Assembly: GCF_900460535.1 (NCBI RefSeq)
Contig: NZ_UHIL01000002.1
Span: forward strand, 1,550,001 to 1,614,000
Origin: Vibrio parahaemolyticus
GTDB taxonomy: Bacteria; Pseudomonadota; Gammaproteobacteria; Enterobacterales; Vibrionaceae
Length of the DNA: 64,000 nt
Direction of reading: 5' to 3'
The translations under genes were made by a program, and so were the position numbers. Positions within the stretch are counted from its first letter, which is position 1, and every line of letters begins with the position of its first letter. Of the stretch, positions 27,103-35,824 are shown piece by piece. The notes beneath the pieces were generated by a model. The model was given only the letters and a program-made list of their open reading frames with translations. It ran no database searches and was not told the DNA's origin.

Positions 27103-30100
27103 ATGCCAGTTATAGATAAAAAATATGAAGAGTTATCACTTAAAGATGAGCATTTAGGTGATCCATTACTCCTAGCGTTGGCTTGGAAAAAAAGCCATCA
27201 ATATATTCGGACGACTAACTGGTATGCCGATAATTTTGAATTAGATTTATCAGCTCTGAACTTGGTTGAACAGTGTAAAAAGTGCGCTGAAGACTTGGAT
27301 GATAAGGTTGTATTCAAACCATTAGAGTTAGTGCCAGCTCCCAAGACCAGTACTTGGGAGTTTGTCCAAGATGATAGCGATGGACATCATAAAATCAAAT
27401 GGCAACCTGAGCCTGTTGATTGCGAGAAAGATTCCGCTAAAAAGTCTAAAAAGACAACTTCCCCAGAGCGTCCAGAAAGCCCAATTAAACTGAGACCGCT
27501 TGCTCATGTTCCTATTCGTGAACAGTCAATATTGTCATTGCTGATGATGGGGTTGGCAAACAAAGTTGAAACTATACAAGGCAACCCTAGCACCGAGTTT
27601 ACGCATGTGCATAAGCAAGGAGTTGTGAGTTATGGCAATCGACTTTACTGCACTTATGATGCTGATGAAAATGCACAACACAGTTATGGCTCAACCACTA
27701 TCTATAGTAAGTACTTTGTTGATTATCGCCGTTTTCTAGATAGACCACATTACTTTGCACTTGAGCAGTTAGGCGAAATATCTCCTGATGAAAGGGTTTA
27801 CATCGTTGAACTCGATTTAGAGAAGTTTTTTGATGGAGTCTGTCGCCAAAAGTTAATTGAACAAATTAACAAGATCATTAAACGAAAGTCCTCAGATAAA
27901 GACTACGACAAGCTCGCTCAATTACTTGCTGCATTTAATGATTGGGGATGGTCTAGTGAGGCTGAAGAACAATATAGCAACTTGTGTGCATCGGAGAAGA
28001 TTCCCACTGCTCCGAAAGGCTTGCCTCAAGGGTTAGTGGCCTCAGGGTTTCTTTCAAACCTCTATATGTTGGATTTTGATCGTGAATTTAGTAGCAAAAT
28101 TGGAACTGAGTTTGGCGAAAATCAACAATTTCGACTAGTTGATTACTGCCGTTACGTTGATGATTTTCGTTTAGTTATCGTAGGCCCTAAATCATTTGAT
28201 GGTTTAGATCGTATTCAACAAGTAACAAAACATATAGTAGAGTTGGTTCGCGGGCTAGACTCATACAAAGTATTAGGATTATCCATCCAACCAGATAAAA
28301 CTAATGTTGAAATTTTTCATGGGCTTAAAGTTGGTGTTTCCAAGAATTTGAATGAAATTCAAAGTAGGCTGAGTGGCCCTATTTCTTTGGAAGAAGCGGA
28401 TAATCAGCTAGGACAACTAGAGTCATTGCTATCGTTACAAGCGCCACCTAAATCCATTGTAGCTGCAAGCAAGAACCTTTATGCAGTAAATGGATTAGCC
28501 TCAATTGAGGCAACTCGATTTGATGTTCGTGAGGATACGCTAAAACGATTTGCAGCGAATAAGCTATCTAAAGTACTGCGTGAAAAGCGACATTTTTCTT
28601 CACAAATACCAGATGAAAATGGGGTGTTGCAACCTGGAGAATGGGATTACTCACAAGAACGAATAGCTAGAGGATTTATAGCTTGCTGGAGTTATGATCC
28701 GTCTTTAGTACTTCTACTTAAGAAAGGGCTAGAACTGTTTCCGAGTACCAAGTTGTTAGAGCCTATACTCGTTCAGCTTGAGAAGTTGTTAGAGAGAGAA
28801 GATGATAAGCAAATAGCGGTAGCTAGTTATTGCTTGGCGGAAGTTTACCGACATTCAGCTACTGTTATTCACAAAAAGGATTCTATCGCATTTCCGGCAC
28901 ATGCTGATTTAGAGGCGTACTTTGAGATATTACAAAGCTCAGCGGCAGAACATAGCGTTCCTCGAGATAAATCTTTTAATTTGCTTTCTGAGCAAGCAAG
29001 GTTTTTGATGCTCGTCCGAGCAGATACTGTGTTAGCGCAGGAAGTGGGAGAGCCTCTGTTCGATGTAATTTCTAAGTTAACGCATGGATTTAGAGAGATT
29101 ACATTGCCTGATGATTGGACCTCTCAAGATGTAGCAGTAGCTATTCTCATGGCTAACCAGATATTAGATATAAGCAAAGAGTGTATTAGAGCTTGTTCTT
29201 GCTTGCTTGAAAAGGTTTCTGTAGATACTGCAAAGTTGTTTGACACTCTTAAGCTTATTCTCGTTCAGGATAGAGCTTTGGGTGTTGCTCTGATCCGACA
29301 TGGTAGAGGAGTTAGACACAGCTGGCCTACGTTAGATAGGATAAAGGATGAGTTGGCTGAACCGTTGAACCTTGAAGTGAGGCCACTAGCTAAACCTTTA
29401 AGTAAGATTAATACCAAAGTTAGCCTTCTTCGTCTCATCTTGCGTGATGACAATCCATTCGCCAATGAAATAATGGCTCTTAAACACTTGCAAGCTGTTT
29501 TAAGCCAGTCTGAGCTGCTCATGGAGAATCGAGAAAAAAGTATCGACCTTGCAACAACTAGAATCGAATTTGATTGTTTTAGTTCGCCGCTAGCGTTTGG
29601 TGCATTTGATAGAACCCTAAATCTAAGCCTTAAGTTTAACGAAAATAGTGACCTACTTTCCAGTTGGGGTGATTTCTGCTCGTCTGTATCGGATGATGTG
29701 CGAGTTTTGCGAAACTTAGGTGAATTTATTCGTGCAACATTAGTAGGTAGCCAAGACTGGACTTCATTCGGTGTGGGAGTAGTCCCCAAGCCTGGATATC
29801 GAGGTATTCGCTCTAGCTTCTATAAGCGTCAATTAGGACTGATGACAAGTCCAGAATCGATCGCAGGAGTAGGAGCTCAAGTTTCAGGTTGGCTGACAGG
29901 TTTATTATCCAAGTTACTGAAGTGGCCAGGTATTAGAGTTAATGACCATGGTTATGATTGGCCCATAAATTGGTCGATTGCAGTCGTTAAGCAGTTAGTT
30001 GACTCTCGATTACTTGAATTAAAAGCAGCTTATTGCACTCAGTCCGGCATCCCAAGTTTACTTGAGAGGCAACCCCTTGACTGGAGTGAGGATAAAGAAT

Positions 30101-30972
30101 CTCTTTCAGTTGTAATGGTACAGTCCAAGCTACCTGCTAGAAAAGACTTTGGTGAAGCAGGTTTAATGCTTGATAAGCCAGAGTATCGAGCTAAGCATCG
30201 TAGGCATGTTGCAGGCGTTGCTGAACTAGTTCTGAAGCACCTTGAAGCACAGCGGGTTGAAATCGGTAGTAAGAAACCAAATGCCGATCTGATAATTTGG
30301 CCGGAGCTTGCTGTTCATAATGATGATCTCGATGTGCTTATTGCTCTTTCTCAGAAAACTAAAGCGATGATATTTTCAGGCTTTGGCTTTATCGAGCAAG
30401 ATGGAGTTAAAGGACCGAATAACTGTGCTGTTTGGATTATTCCAACAAAACATAATACAAATCAGCGTGAGTTAGTCCGTTTGCAAGGAAAGCATAATAT
30501 GACTGAACTTGAAAAAGGTAAAATTCAGCCATGGCGACCGTACCAGTTGATGCTAGAACTGGTTCATCCCGCTTTCAAAGATGAAAAAGGGTTTGTTATA
30601 ACAGGGTCGATTTGTTATGACGCCACGGACATAGCGTTAAGTGCAGACCTTAGAAATAAGTCTAACTCATATGTGATTAGTGCTCTCAATCAAGATGTAA
30701 ATACATTTAATTCTATGGTGGAGGCCTTGCATTACCATATGTACCAACACGTTACGTTGGTTAACTCGGGGGAATTTGGAGGTTCGTACGCAAAAGCCCC
30801 GTATAAAGATGCTCATAAACGCTTAATTGCCCATGTTCACGGTAATGATCAGGTTTCAATAAATACGTTTGAAATGAACATGTTTGACTTTAGACGAGAT
30901 GGTGTGGGTGAGGGTATGAAATCAGCCTTGAAGAAGAAAACAGCCCCAGCTGTAGTAGAAACAAATCACTAG
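27103..30972 (+). CDS. Defence-type reverse transcriptase fused to a C-terminal nitrilase (DRT type 1 / UG1-like)
   Basis: 1289 aa from ATG 27103 with AAGGG 8 nt before it (a TTG at 27085 is possible). RT motifs near residues 235-360: VELDLEKFFDGVC (first Asp), GLPQGLVASGFLSNLY, and YCRYVDDFRLVIV (YVDD catalytic pair). A long helical region (about 400-1000) follows. The end is a nitrilase domain: LIIWPELAVHNDD (catalytic Glu, about 1065), GKHNMTELEKGK (Lys) and GSICYDATDIAL (Cys, about 1170). RT-nitrilase fusions are typical of the UG1/DRT type 1 anti-phage systems as I recall them. It lies 51-69 bp after hsdR on the same strand and probably shares its transcript. Confidence 0.85.
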   Translation: MPVIDKKYEELSLKDEHLGDPLLLALAWKKSHQYIRTTNWYADNFELDLSALNLVEQCKKCAEDLDDKVVFKPLELVPAPKTSTWEFVQDDSDGHHKIKWQPEPVDCEKDSAKKSKKTTSPERPESPIKLRPLAHVPIREQSILSLLMMGLANKVETIQGNPSTEFTHVHKQGVVSYGNRLYCTYDADENAQHSYGSTTIYSKYFVDYRRFLDRPHYFALEQLGEISPDERVYIVELDLEKFFDGVCRQKLIEQINKIIKRKSSDKDYDKLAQLLAAFNDWGWSSEAEEQYSNLCASEKIPTAPKGLPQGLVASGFLSNLYMLDFDREFSSKIGTEFGENQQFRLVDYCRYVDDFRLVIVGPKSFDGLDRIQQVTKHIVELVRGLDSYKVLGLSIQPDKTNVEIFHGLKVGVSKNLNEIQSRLSGPISLEEADNQLGQLESLLSLQAPPKSIVAASKNLYAVNGLASIEATRFDVREDTLKRFAANKLSKVLREKRHFSSQIPDENGVLQPGEWDYSQERIARGFIACWSYDPSLVLLLKKGLELFPSTKLLEPILVQLEKLLEREDDKQIAVASYCLAEVYRHSATVIHKKDSIAFPAHADLEAYFEILQSSAAEHSVPRDKSFNLLSEQARFLMLVRADTVLAQEVGEPLFDVISKLTHGFREITLPDDWTSQDVAVAILMANQILDISKECIRACSCLLEKVSVDTAKLFDTLKLILVQDRALGVALIRHGRGVRHSWPTLDRIKDELAEPLNLEVRPLAKPLSKINTKVSLLRLILRDDNPFANEIMALKHLQAVLSQSELLMENREKSIDLATTRIEFDCFSSPLAFGAFDRTLNLSLKFNENSDLLSSWGDFCSSVSDDVRVLRNLGEFIRATLVGSQDWTSFGVGVVPKPGYRGIRSSFYKRQLGLMTSPESIAGVGAQVSGWLTGLLSKLLKWPGIRVNDHGYDWPINWSIAVVKQLVDSRLLELKAAYCTQSGIPSLLERQPLDWSEDKESLSVVMVQSKLPARKDFGEAGLMLDKPEYRAKHRRHVAGVAELVLKHLEAQRVEIGSKKPNADLIIWPELAVHNDDLDVLIALSQKTKAMIFSGFGFIEQDGVKGPNNCAVWIIPTKHNTNQRELVRLQGKHNMTELEKGKIQPWRPYQLMLELVHPAFKDEKGFVITGSICYDATDIALSADLRNKSNSYVISALNQDVNTFNSMVEALHYHMYQHVTLVNSGEFGGSYAKAPYKDAHKRLIAHVHGNDQVSINTFEMNMFDFRRDGVGEGMKSALKKKTAPAVVETNH

Positions 30973-31000
30973 TTAAAAAATGATCAAACTTAAACTATCG

Positions 31001-31030
31001 GGGCTTGTTTCATCATGAAAAAGCCCTAGT
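31001..31030 (+). terminator. Possible terminator after the RT-nitrilase gene
   Basis: GGGCTT (31001-31006) pairs with AAGCCC (31021-31026), and inside the loop TTCATCATGAA is palindromic. There is no strong T-tract. The word TGATCAAACTT occurs on both sides (30981 and 31033). Confidence 0.4.
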
Positions 31031-31226
31031 TATGATCAAACTTTATTGTCATTGTCTTCCGACAAATGAGTTTACCTTATGAAAAGCCTACGTTTACGCT
31101 GACAGCTCCTAATCGCTTCATTAGTTTCCCTTCTCCAAATTTAGCTTTGGCGTTTCTCTTTAAAAAGCTTTTCTGTACTCAGTGCAATTCCATACTGTTA
31201 AAGCTTAGACGAAAAGGAGATTAAGC

Positions 31227-31376
31227 ATGGCTAAAAAATCATCTACACGAACTAGTAACGATCAACGTTCTAATTCTATGAATCCGAACAATCAGGCGCA
31301 TCAAGCGGGCAAAGATAATCGCTCTAGACAACTCAATCCAGAGCATCCAACCTATCATAAGAGCAGACGCAAGTAA
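31227..31376 (+). CDS. Small basic protein, 49 aa
   Basis: Starts at ATG 31227 after GGAGATTAAGC, a strong ribosome site. The protein begins MAKKSSTRTSNDQRSNSMNP and ends HPTYHKSRRK. It is hydrophilic, Asn/Arg/Lys-rich and without hydrophobic core, with repeated asparagine-rich words (MNPNN, QLNPEH). It looks like the short disordered proteins with NPNN repeats seen in many gammaproteobacteria. It has its own hairpin downstream. Its role is unknown. Confidence 0.6.
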   Translation: MAKKSSTRTSNDQRSNSMNPNNQAHQAGKDNRSRQLNPEHPTYHKSRRK

Positions 31377-31384
31377 TAATATTG

Positions 31385-31409
31385 AAGGGGCACTTGTGGT
31401 GTGCCCCTT
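31385..31409 (+). terminator. Hairpin between the 49-aa gene and the TPR-like gene
   Basis: A perfect 9-bp stem AAGGGGCAC/GTGCCCCTT with a 7-nt loop lies 17 nt before the next ATG (31426). It lacks a long T-tract, so it may attenuate rather than stop transcription, or shield the downstream start. Confidence 0.5.
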
Positions 31410-31425
31410 CATTGTAGGACGCAGT

Positions 31426-33333
31426 ATGGCACGTAAAAAAGAAACCAATGGAATTCAAGATACCGTTGAAAGGTTGTTTGGCAATGATGAATACCGAACT
31501 AATTTATCCAAACTTGTAAGTGAGAACAGGGAGCTATTTAAACCATACTTACTGAATGACGCTAAAGTTCCTTATGTCTTCGAGCGCTCTACAGAGTGTG
31601 ACAACTTGATTAAAAATGTATTGCTGCTTTGGGAGGCTTCCAATAGCTATGACTTTGCTATTAAGGTTGTTAAAGGGAAATTAGATCAGCGTGAGATCTC
31701 GAAAAGGCTAGACCAAGAAAGAGAAAAAATGGAAGTGAAATTTAAAGCCTACGGTTATTGGCTGCACAGGTTCAATTCACTTAAGGAAAATCTTTCAGAC
31801 AGCTTTGATATGACTAAATCTTCTCTCGAAGATTGCCTTGAAACAGACAGTATTCAAGGTGTAATCCAATCTTCGTCTCCCTATGCTATACGTGCTGTGA
31901 GATTGTTGGAGAAAGTAGAAGAGGAAGGACGAGTAACTCAGCTGACTCTTGACCAATTAACAGAAAAAGCATGGGCTTTGTATCTGTTAGGTATAGAACA
32001 GCAAGCCATAGAGATTGCAGGACAAATTACAAAAGAAGATCCAACTAGATCTGATGCTTGGCTTTTATTAGCTATGGATACTTTAGCTAACCAGAACCGA
32101 GCTGCTAGGGAGTATTCTCGGTATGTTTTTGAAGCGGAGTATGCCGACGTTCTCTCTGCTCACGAACGTTGGGCAGAAGAAATGCAGGATGAAGCTGCCA
32201 ACAAATACTTCACGGCTAAAACAAGAGAAAAGGACATCTTATTCAATGCATTGCTCCATTGGCCTAAAAGCGAATCTCAAACTACCTGGGGAGAACAATA
32301 TAAAAATTCTAAAGCGAGAGAAAGAGTTAGAACTCTTTGTATAGATTGGCTCTTTTCACTAGTACAACCAGACAGTAGCTTCGGTAACCTTCGTGGTGCA
32401 TATCAAATTAATGGGTTAGAGCCAGAATATGAACAGAGATATAGTTCATATCCTTATTTTAAAGATGACTTAAACTCTAAACCTTGCCATGGATTAAATA
32501 AGGTGGAAATGGCAGTAGCTAAGCTGATATGTGATGAATATGATCAAAAGCTTAACCCTAAGTATGATTTTATTTCGCCAGATAATCAGCTTTTAGAGCT
32601 AAAGCTACTCCATGTCCGTTTCGTTTTACAGTTAAACAGCTATGAAAGTGCAAGAAAATGGTATATCGAACAGGCTAGAAAGCTGCAAGGTGAACAAGTG
32701 GAACAGATTCTAAAAAATAGAAGTCTGTTAAACGCATTCACGACTCATTTGTCTTTATTTAACCTGCAAGACTTCCTTTTTACGATAGAGCAGATTAATA
32801 CAAACTTAGAAAACGATAGACAAGCTTCTAGGTACTTTGTTGAATTGAATTTTTGTAGAAAAGCGTACGATCATGCGTTCGTGAGAGCGCAATATAAACA
32901 TTGTATAAAAATCTCCCAGCAAGCTCAGTCTCTTTCTAAACAGATCTCAGGGTCGGCTCCAACGGATGTGTTTTGCACAGATAGCGAGACAAACAAGTTG
33001 ACAACCAAATATTGGAAGTACCTAGAAATACTAGCAGCTTCGAAAGCATGCACTGAGCATAACTATGTACACCAATTGCACTCCTTTCTTTTGGAGTCAT
33101 TGCTGTCTGTGTCTGAGCCAGAGACTTATTTTTCAAACGAATCTGAGTATATGCCAAGTCACTATGATTATGAGTATGACGATGAATGGTATTCTCCTTC
33201 TTATGGTAGTTCGATTATAGAAAGTGGTTTATGGCTATCAGCTATAGAGCGACTCGCTACTGAAAGTAAGTTGTCTGAACAAAAAAGGAAAATGTGTATT
33301 AGTTTGTCCAACAAGCTGCAAGATTTTAAGTAG
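31426..33333 (+). CDS. TPR-like helical-repeat protein, unknown function
   Basis: 635 aa from ATG 31426 (MARKKETNGIQDTVERLF). No enzyme motif is visible. Around residues 180-250 the pattern AWALYLLGIEQQAIEIAGQI then RSDAWLLLAMDTLANQNRAA resembles tetratricopeptide repeats. The C-terminal 100 residues are Tyr/Ser/Glu-rich and acidic (a run of Asp/Tyr near residue 590). It may be a scaffold or sensor partner for a neighbouring defence protein, perhaps with the 49-aa protein. This is inferred from position only. The stretch 33334-33610 behind it has no clear gene. Confidence 0.6.
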   Translation: MARKKETNGIQDTVERLFGNDEYRTNLSKLVSENRELFKPYLLNDAKVPYVFERSTECDNLIKNVLLLWEASNSYDFAIKVVKGKLDQREISKRLDQEREKMEVKFKAYGYWLHRFNSLKENLSDSFDMTKSSLEDCLETDSIQGVIQSSSPYAIRAVRLLEKVEEEGRVTQLTLDQLTEKAWALYLLGIEQQAIEIAGQITKEDPTRSDAWLLLAMDTLANQNRAAREYSRYVFEAEYADVLSAHERWAEEMQDEAANKYFTAKTREKDILFNALLHWPKSESQTTWGEQYKNSKARERVRTLCIDWLFSLVQPDSSFGNLRGAYQINGLEPEYEQRYSSYPYFKDDLNSKPCHGLNKVEMAVAKLICDEYDQKLNPKYDFISPDNQLLELKLLHVRFVLQLNSYESARKWYIEQARKLQGEQVEQILKNRSLLNAFTTHLSLFNLQDFLFTIEQINTNLENDRQASRYFVELNFCRKAYDHAFVRAQYKHCIKISQQAQSLSKQISGSAPTDVFCTDSETNKLTTKYWKYLEILAASKACTEHNYVHQLHSFLLESLLSVSEPETYFSNESEYMPSHYDYEYDDEWYSPSYGSSIIESGLWLSAIERLATESKLSEQKRKMCISLSNKLQDFK

Positions 33334-33610
33334 GGACCCATGAATCTTCGGATGGGATTGTTGCAAAGACGCTTGGTTGTTAGATTGGTGTTTACTATAA
33401 CCTTTGACACCTAGACATGCTTTATGGCAACCGCTGGGCGTCATCAAATCGTGTTTCACTAGTTGCCGGATCTCGACTGATTGATTTACGAACACGGTTG
33501 GGATACTAGTGAGGAAAAGAGTACAAAAAATACTTCGAGTGTTTGCTTCTCGGTCATTTTCAACAATGCTATTAGTTATCTAATAGCATTTTTAAATTGA
33601 GAGTTAGGGT

Positions 33611-33850
33611 ATGAGTATCAAACAGTTGTCGGAAAAAGAGCTGATTGAAGTTAAATCAGTTCTTTCGAAATTCCCAACTTTACAGTCTGAAATCGAAGAT
33701 GTTTTTCGTTCAGAGGAAATGGCAAACGAGTGGTTAACCTCATCTGTTCCTGCACTACAAGGCTTAACCCCAATTGAAGTTCTGCAACAAGGCGATGTAG
33801 AGTCAGTCTTAGATATAGTGAATAGACTCAAGTATGGGGATTTTTCATAA
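33611..33850 (+). CDS. ParS/MbcA-like antitoxin toxin-binding domain protein
   Basis: 79 aa. The C-terminal half, EWLTSSVPALQGLTPIEVLQ then GDVESVLDIVNRLKYGDFS, matches the Xre/MbcA/ParS toxin-binding domain (Trp, L-x-G-x-x-P-I-E, and the final Y-G). The usual N-terminal HTH is missing, so it is shorter than most Xre-type antitoxins. The partner would normally be a RES-domain NAD-degrading toxin directly downstream; none is present, making it an orphan. Confidence 0.65.
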   Translation: MSIKQLSEKELIEVKSVLSKFPTLQSEIEDVFRSEEMANEWLTSSVPALQGLTPIEVLQQGDVESVLDIVNRLKYGDFS

Positions 33851-34071
33851 GTATACGATGATTTTTATCTGCACTGATATGAGTTAGTTACAGCCTGCAA
33901 GCTCTTTGCTCAAGTCACGACTAGCTAGGAAGCGGTAACGCCTGAGTATTTACCAAGAGTAAATCATTGCCATTCACGCGTGAGGATTTACCACCTTAAG
34001 TGATTATATACTCAATGTTTTACTAAGTAATTATCAGCTAACCTTGAATGGGAAAAGTGTTAAAGACAACA

Positions 34072-34105
34072 AAAAAATAGACAAACCGAAGTTTGTCTAT
34101 TTTTT
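34072..34105. terminator. Bidirectional terminator left of the inner transposon end
   Basis: A perfect 15-bp stem (AAAAAATAGACAAAC and its complement) with loop CGAA. Related words follow: TTTGTCTATTTTTTAGATAC (34143) and, 20 bp on, TTTGTCTAAAATTTAGATAC. The remaining sequence from 33851 shows no gene. Confidence 0.7.
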
Positions 34106-34194
34106 GAATCCACCGAGCTCGGATTTCATCTAAAAAGGGCAGTTTGTCTATTTTTTAGATACTTTGTCTAAAATTTAGATACTCTAGCACATAC

Positions 34195-34407
34195 TGATCA
34201 CAGATAACTAAGATGGAAACTCGCCAGCTTTCTAAATCAGCCATCTGGAATACTCCTCAAAAATAACCAAGTTGCAAACTCCACCGCTTAATGGCGAATG
34301 AAGCCAGCAGGTTTGGTTAACTAAGTTGAAAACTCTCTCTTCAATAGAATTCTCTCGTTTAGAGTGATTGTTCAGTTCGTAAAACCCGAACCGTACTTTG
34401 CGAACCA
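34195..34407 (+). repeat. Inner left end of a Tn7-like element with three spaced TnsB-type sites
   Basis: TGATCACAG at 34195 is identical to both outer termini. Sites follow at 34204-34221 (ATAACTAAGATGGAAACT), 34263-34280 (ATAACCAAGTTGCAAACT) and 34317-34334 (TTAACTAAGTTGAAAACT), 59 and 54 bp apart, the spacing style of a Tn7 left end. The trailing sequence TTCAGTTCGTAAAACCCGAA is shared with the outer left end. With the right end at 55667 this defines a complete-looking 21.5-kb element. From 34408 to 34588 there is only AT-rich promoter-like sequence. Confidence 0.8.
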
Positions 34408-34700
34408 ATTATACGAGCCTGTAGACTTAAACACTCTTATGCTGAGATTCACGCCTTACACATAGGTCAATGTACAAAGTTGAAGTTTTAAAGGCTAAGC
34501 GTGATTAATATTTAATTCATTTCATATATAGAATTTGAAAATGTTGATACTCTCTATTGTTAATTCAAATGAGCAATAGGGAGACTTATGAGTAAAAATA
34601 GCAAAGATAAAAGGGTAGCGAAAAAAGACGTCTAGCGGAAAAAGCAAGGGATCAAGCTGCGAAGATAGAATGCCAAAAGTTAATAGTCCCCTCTCTATAC

Positions 34701-35768
34701 ATGGACGAATCAGGAAATACGGGCTCTAATATTCTTGATGACAACCAAACGATTTTCACACTCGCAGCATGTAAGTTTGATGAAAATCAGGCTAAGAGAC
34801 TGCTGAGCCTATTGAACTCGAAGTCACCAAAAGAAGCTCATTTCAAAGTTCTGAAACGTCGGAAAGCAGGACAGGACGGCATCGTTAGGTTGTTAAAACA
34901 TTCATTAGTTAGTTGCGATACTGTCAGTATAGAATTAATGCATAAACGCTACATGGTTGTCACCAAAATAGTAGATTTGATTGTTGAGCCTGTGCTGTAT
35001 ACAGAAGGTATTGATCTTTATGAAAATGGAGGAAACATAGGGCTTTCAAACCTGCTATATATGTGTTTGCCACTATACTGTGATGGCGTTCATGTCGAGG
35101 GGTTTTATCGTTCTTTTGTATTTATGATAAGAGAACAGACACAAGAGTCTATTGATAGGTTTTACCAATCAATAGAACTTCTCATGGAAAGCTGTTCAGA
35201 CGACGAGTTTAGGTTGGAGTTTTTATTTGTATTACTGTACCGAACTAAAGGCTATATTGATGAATCCTTAGCAGGGATAGATAAATCCGCGCTAGACCCT
35301 TCAATACCGTCACTCTTTTGCCAGTGTGTTACATGGGGAAAACTCCATCCTAAAGGTTTTCACATCGTTCATGACGATTCGCACGCTATCTCTCAAAAGG
35401 CTGACTTGTATGCGAAATTCATGGACTGGACACAAGATGATATAGAAATTGGCTATGATCGCCGTACGTTTAACTTACCATTAAAGGCTAGAAGCTTGCA
35501 GTTTGGTGACTCAACACAATATCCACAACTTCAAGTTGCAGATATTATTGCTAGCTCGGTAGCTTACTGGGCCGCAGGCATTGCTTCTGGTGAAACTGAA
35601 GACTATTTCTTTAAGGAGTTAGACGGTCTGAATTTAAGTCGTTTGTTAACACCTAATGTAATATGGCCTACGCAAAAGGTTACCCCAAAAGAGTTAGGCA
35701 CGGTTCATAACGGGGGATTAAATACTGCCGATACTGTAGCTGAATTCTTGAAAGCTGCGGGAACTTAA
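34701..35768 (+). CDS. DUF3800 protein, 5' end frameshifted
   Basis: 355 aa. It starts at the DUF3800 signature MDESGNTG, with later conserved Asp positions (HIVHDDSHAI, PQLQVADIIASSVAYW), a pattern of an RNase H-like fold with probable metal-binding acidic residues. The true start is probably ATG 34589 (after AGGGAG): reading MSKNSKDKRVAKK, it hits TAG at 34633-34635, but adding one A to the A-run at 34621-34626 continues as RRLAEKARDQAAKIECQKL then IVPSLYMDESG. DUF3800 genes are common near restriction and defence genes. It is the first gene inside the inner left end. Confidence 0.7.
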   Translation: MDESGNTGSNILDDNQTIFTLAACKFDENQAKRLLSLLNSKSPKEAHFKVLKRRKAGQDGIVRLLKHSLVSCDTVSIELMHKRYMVVTKIVDLIVEPVLYTEGIDLYENGGNIGLSNLLYMCLPLYCDGVHVEGFYRSFVFMIREQTQESIDRFYQSIELLMESCSDDEFRLEFLFVLLYRTKGYIDESLAGIDKSALDPSIPSLFCQCVTWGKLHPKGFHIVHDDSHAISQKADLYAKFMDWTQDDIEIGYDRRTFNLPLKARSLQFGDSTQYPQLQVADIIASSVAYWAAGIASGETEDYFFKELDGLNLSRLLTPNVIWPTQKVTPKELGTVHNGGLNTADTVAEFLKAAGT

Positions 35769-35824
35769 GTTTGCACATATGAGCAGCACTTAATTACCTA
35801 GCAAAAAGCGCTGCTCATGTCTCA

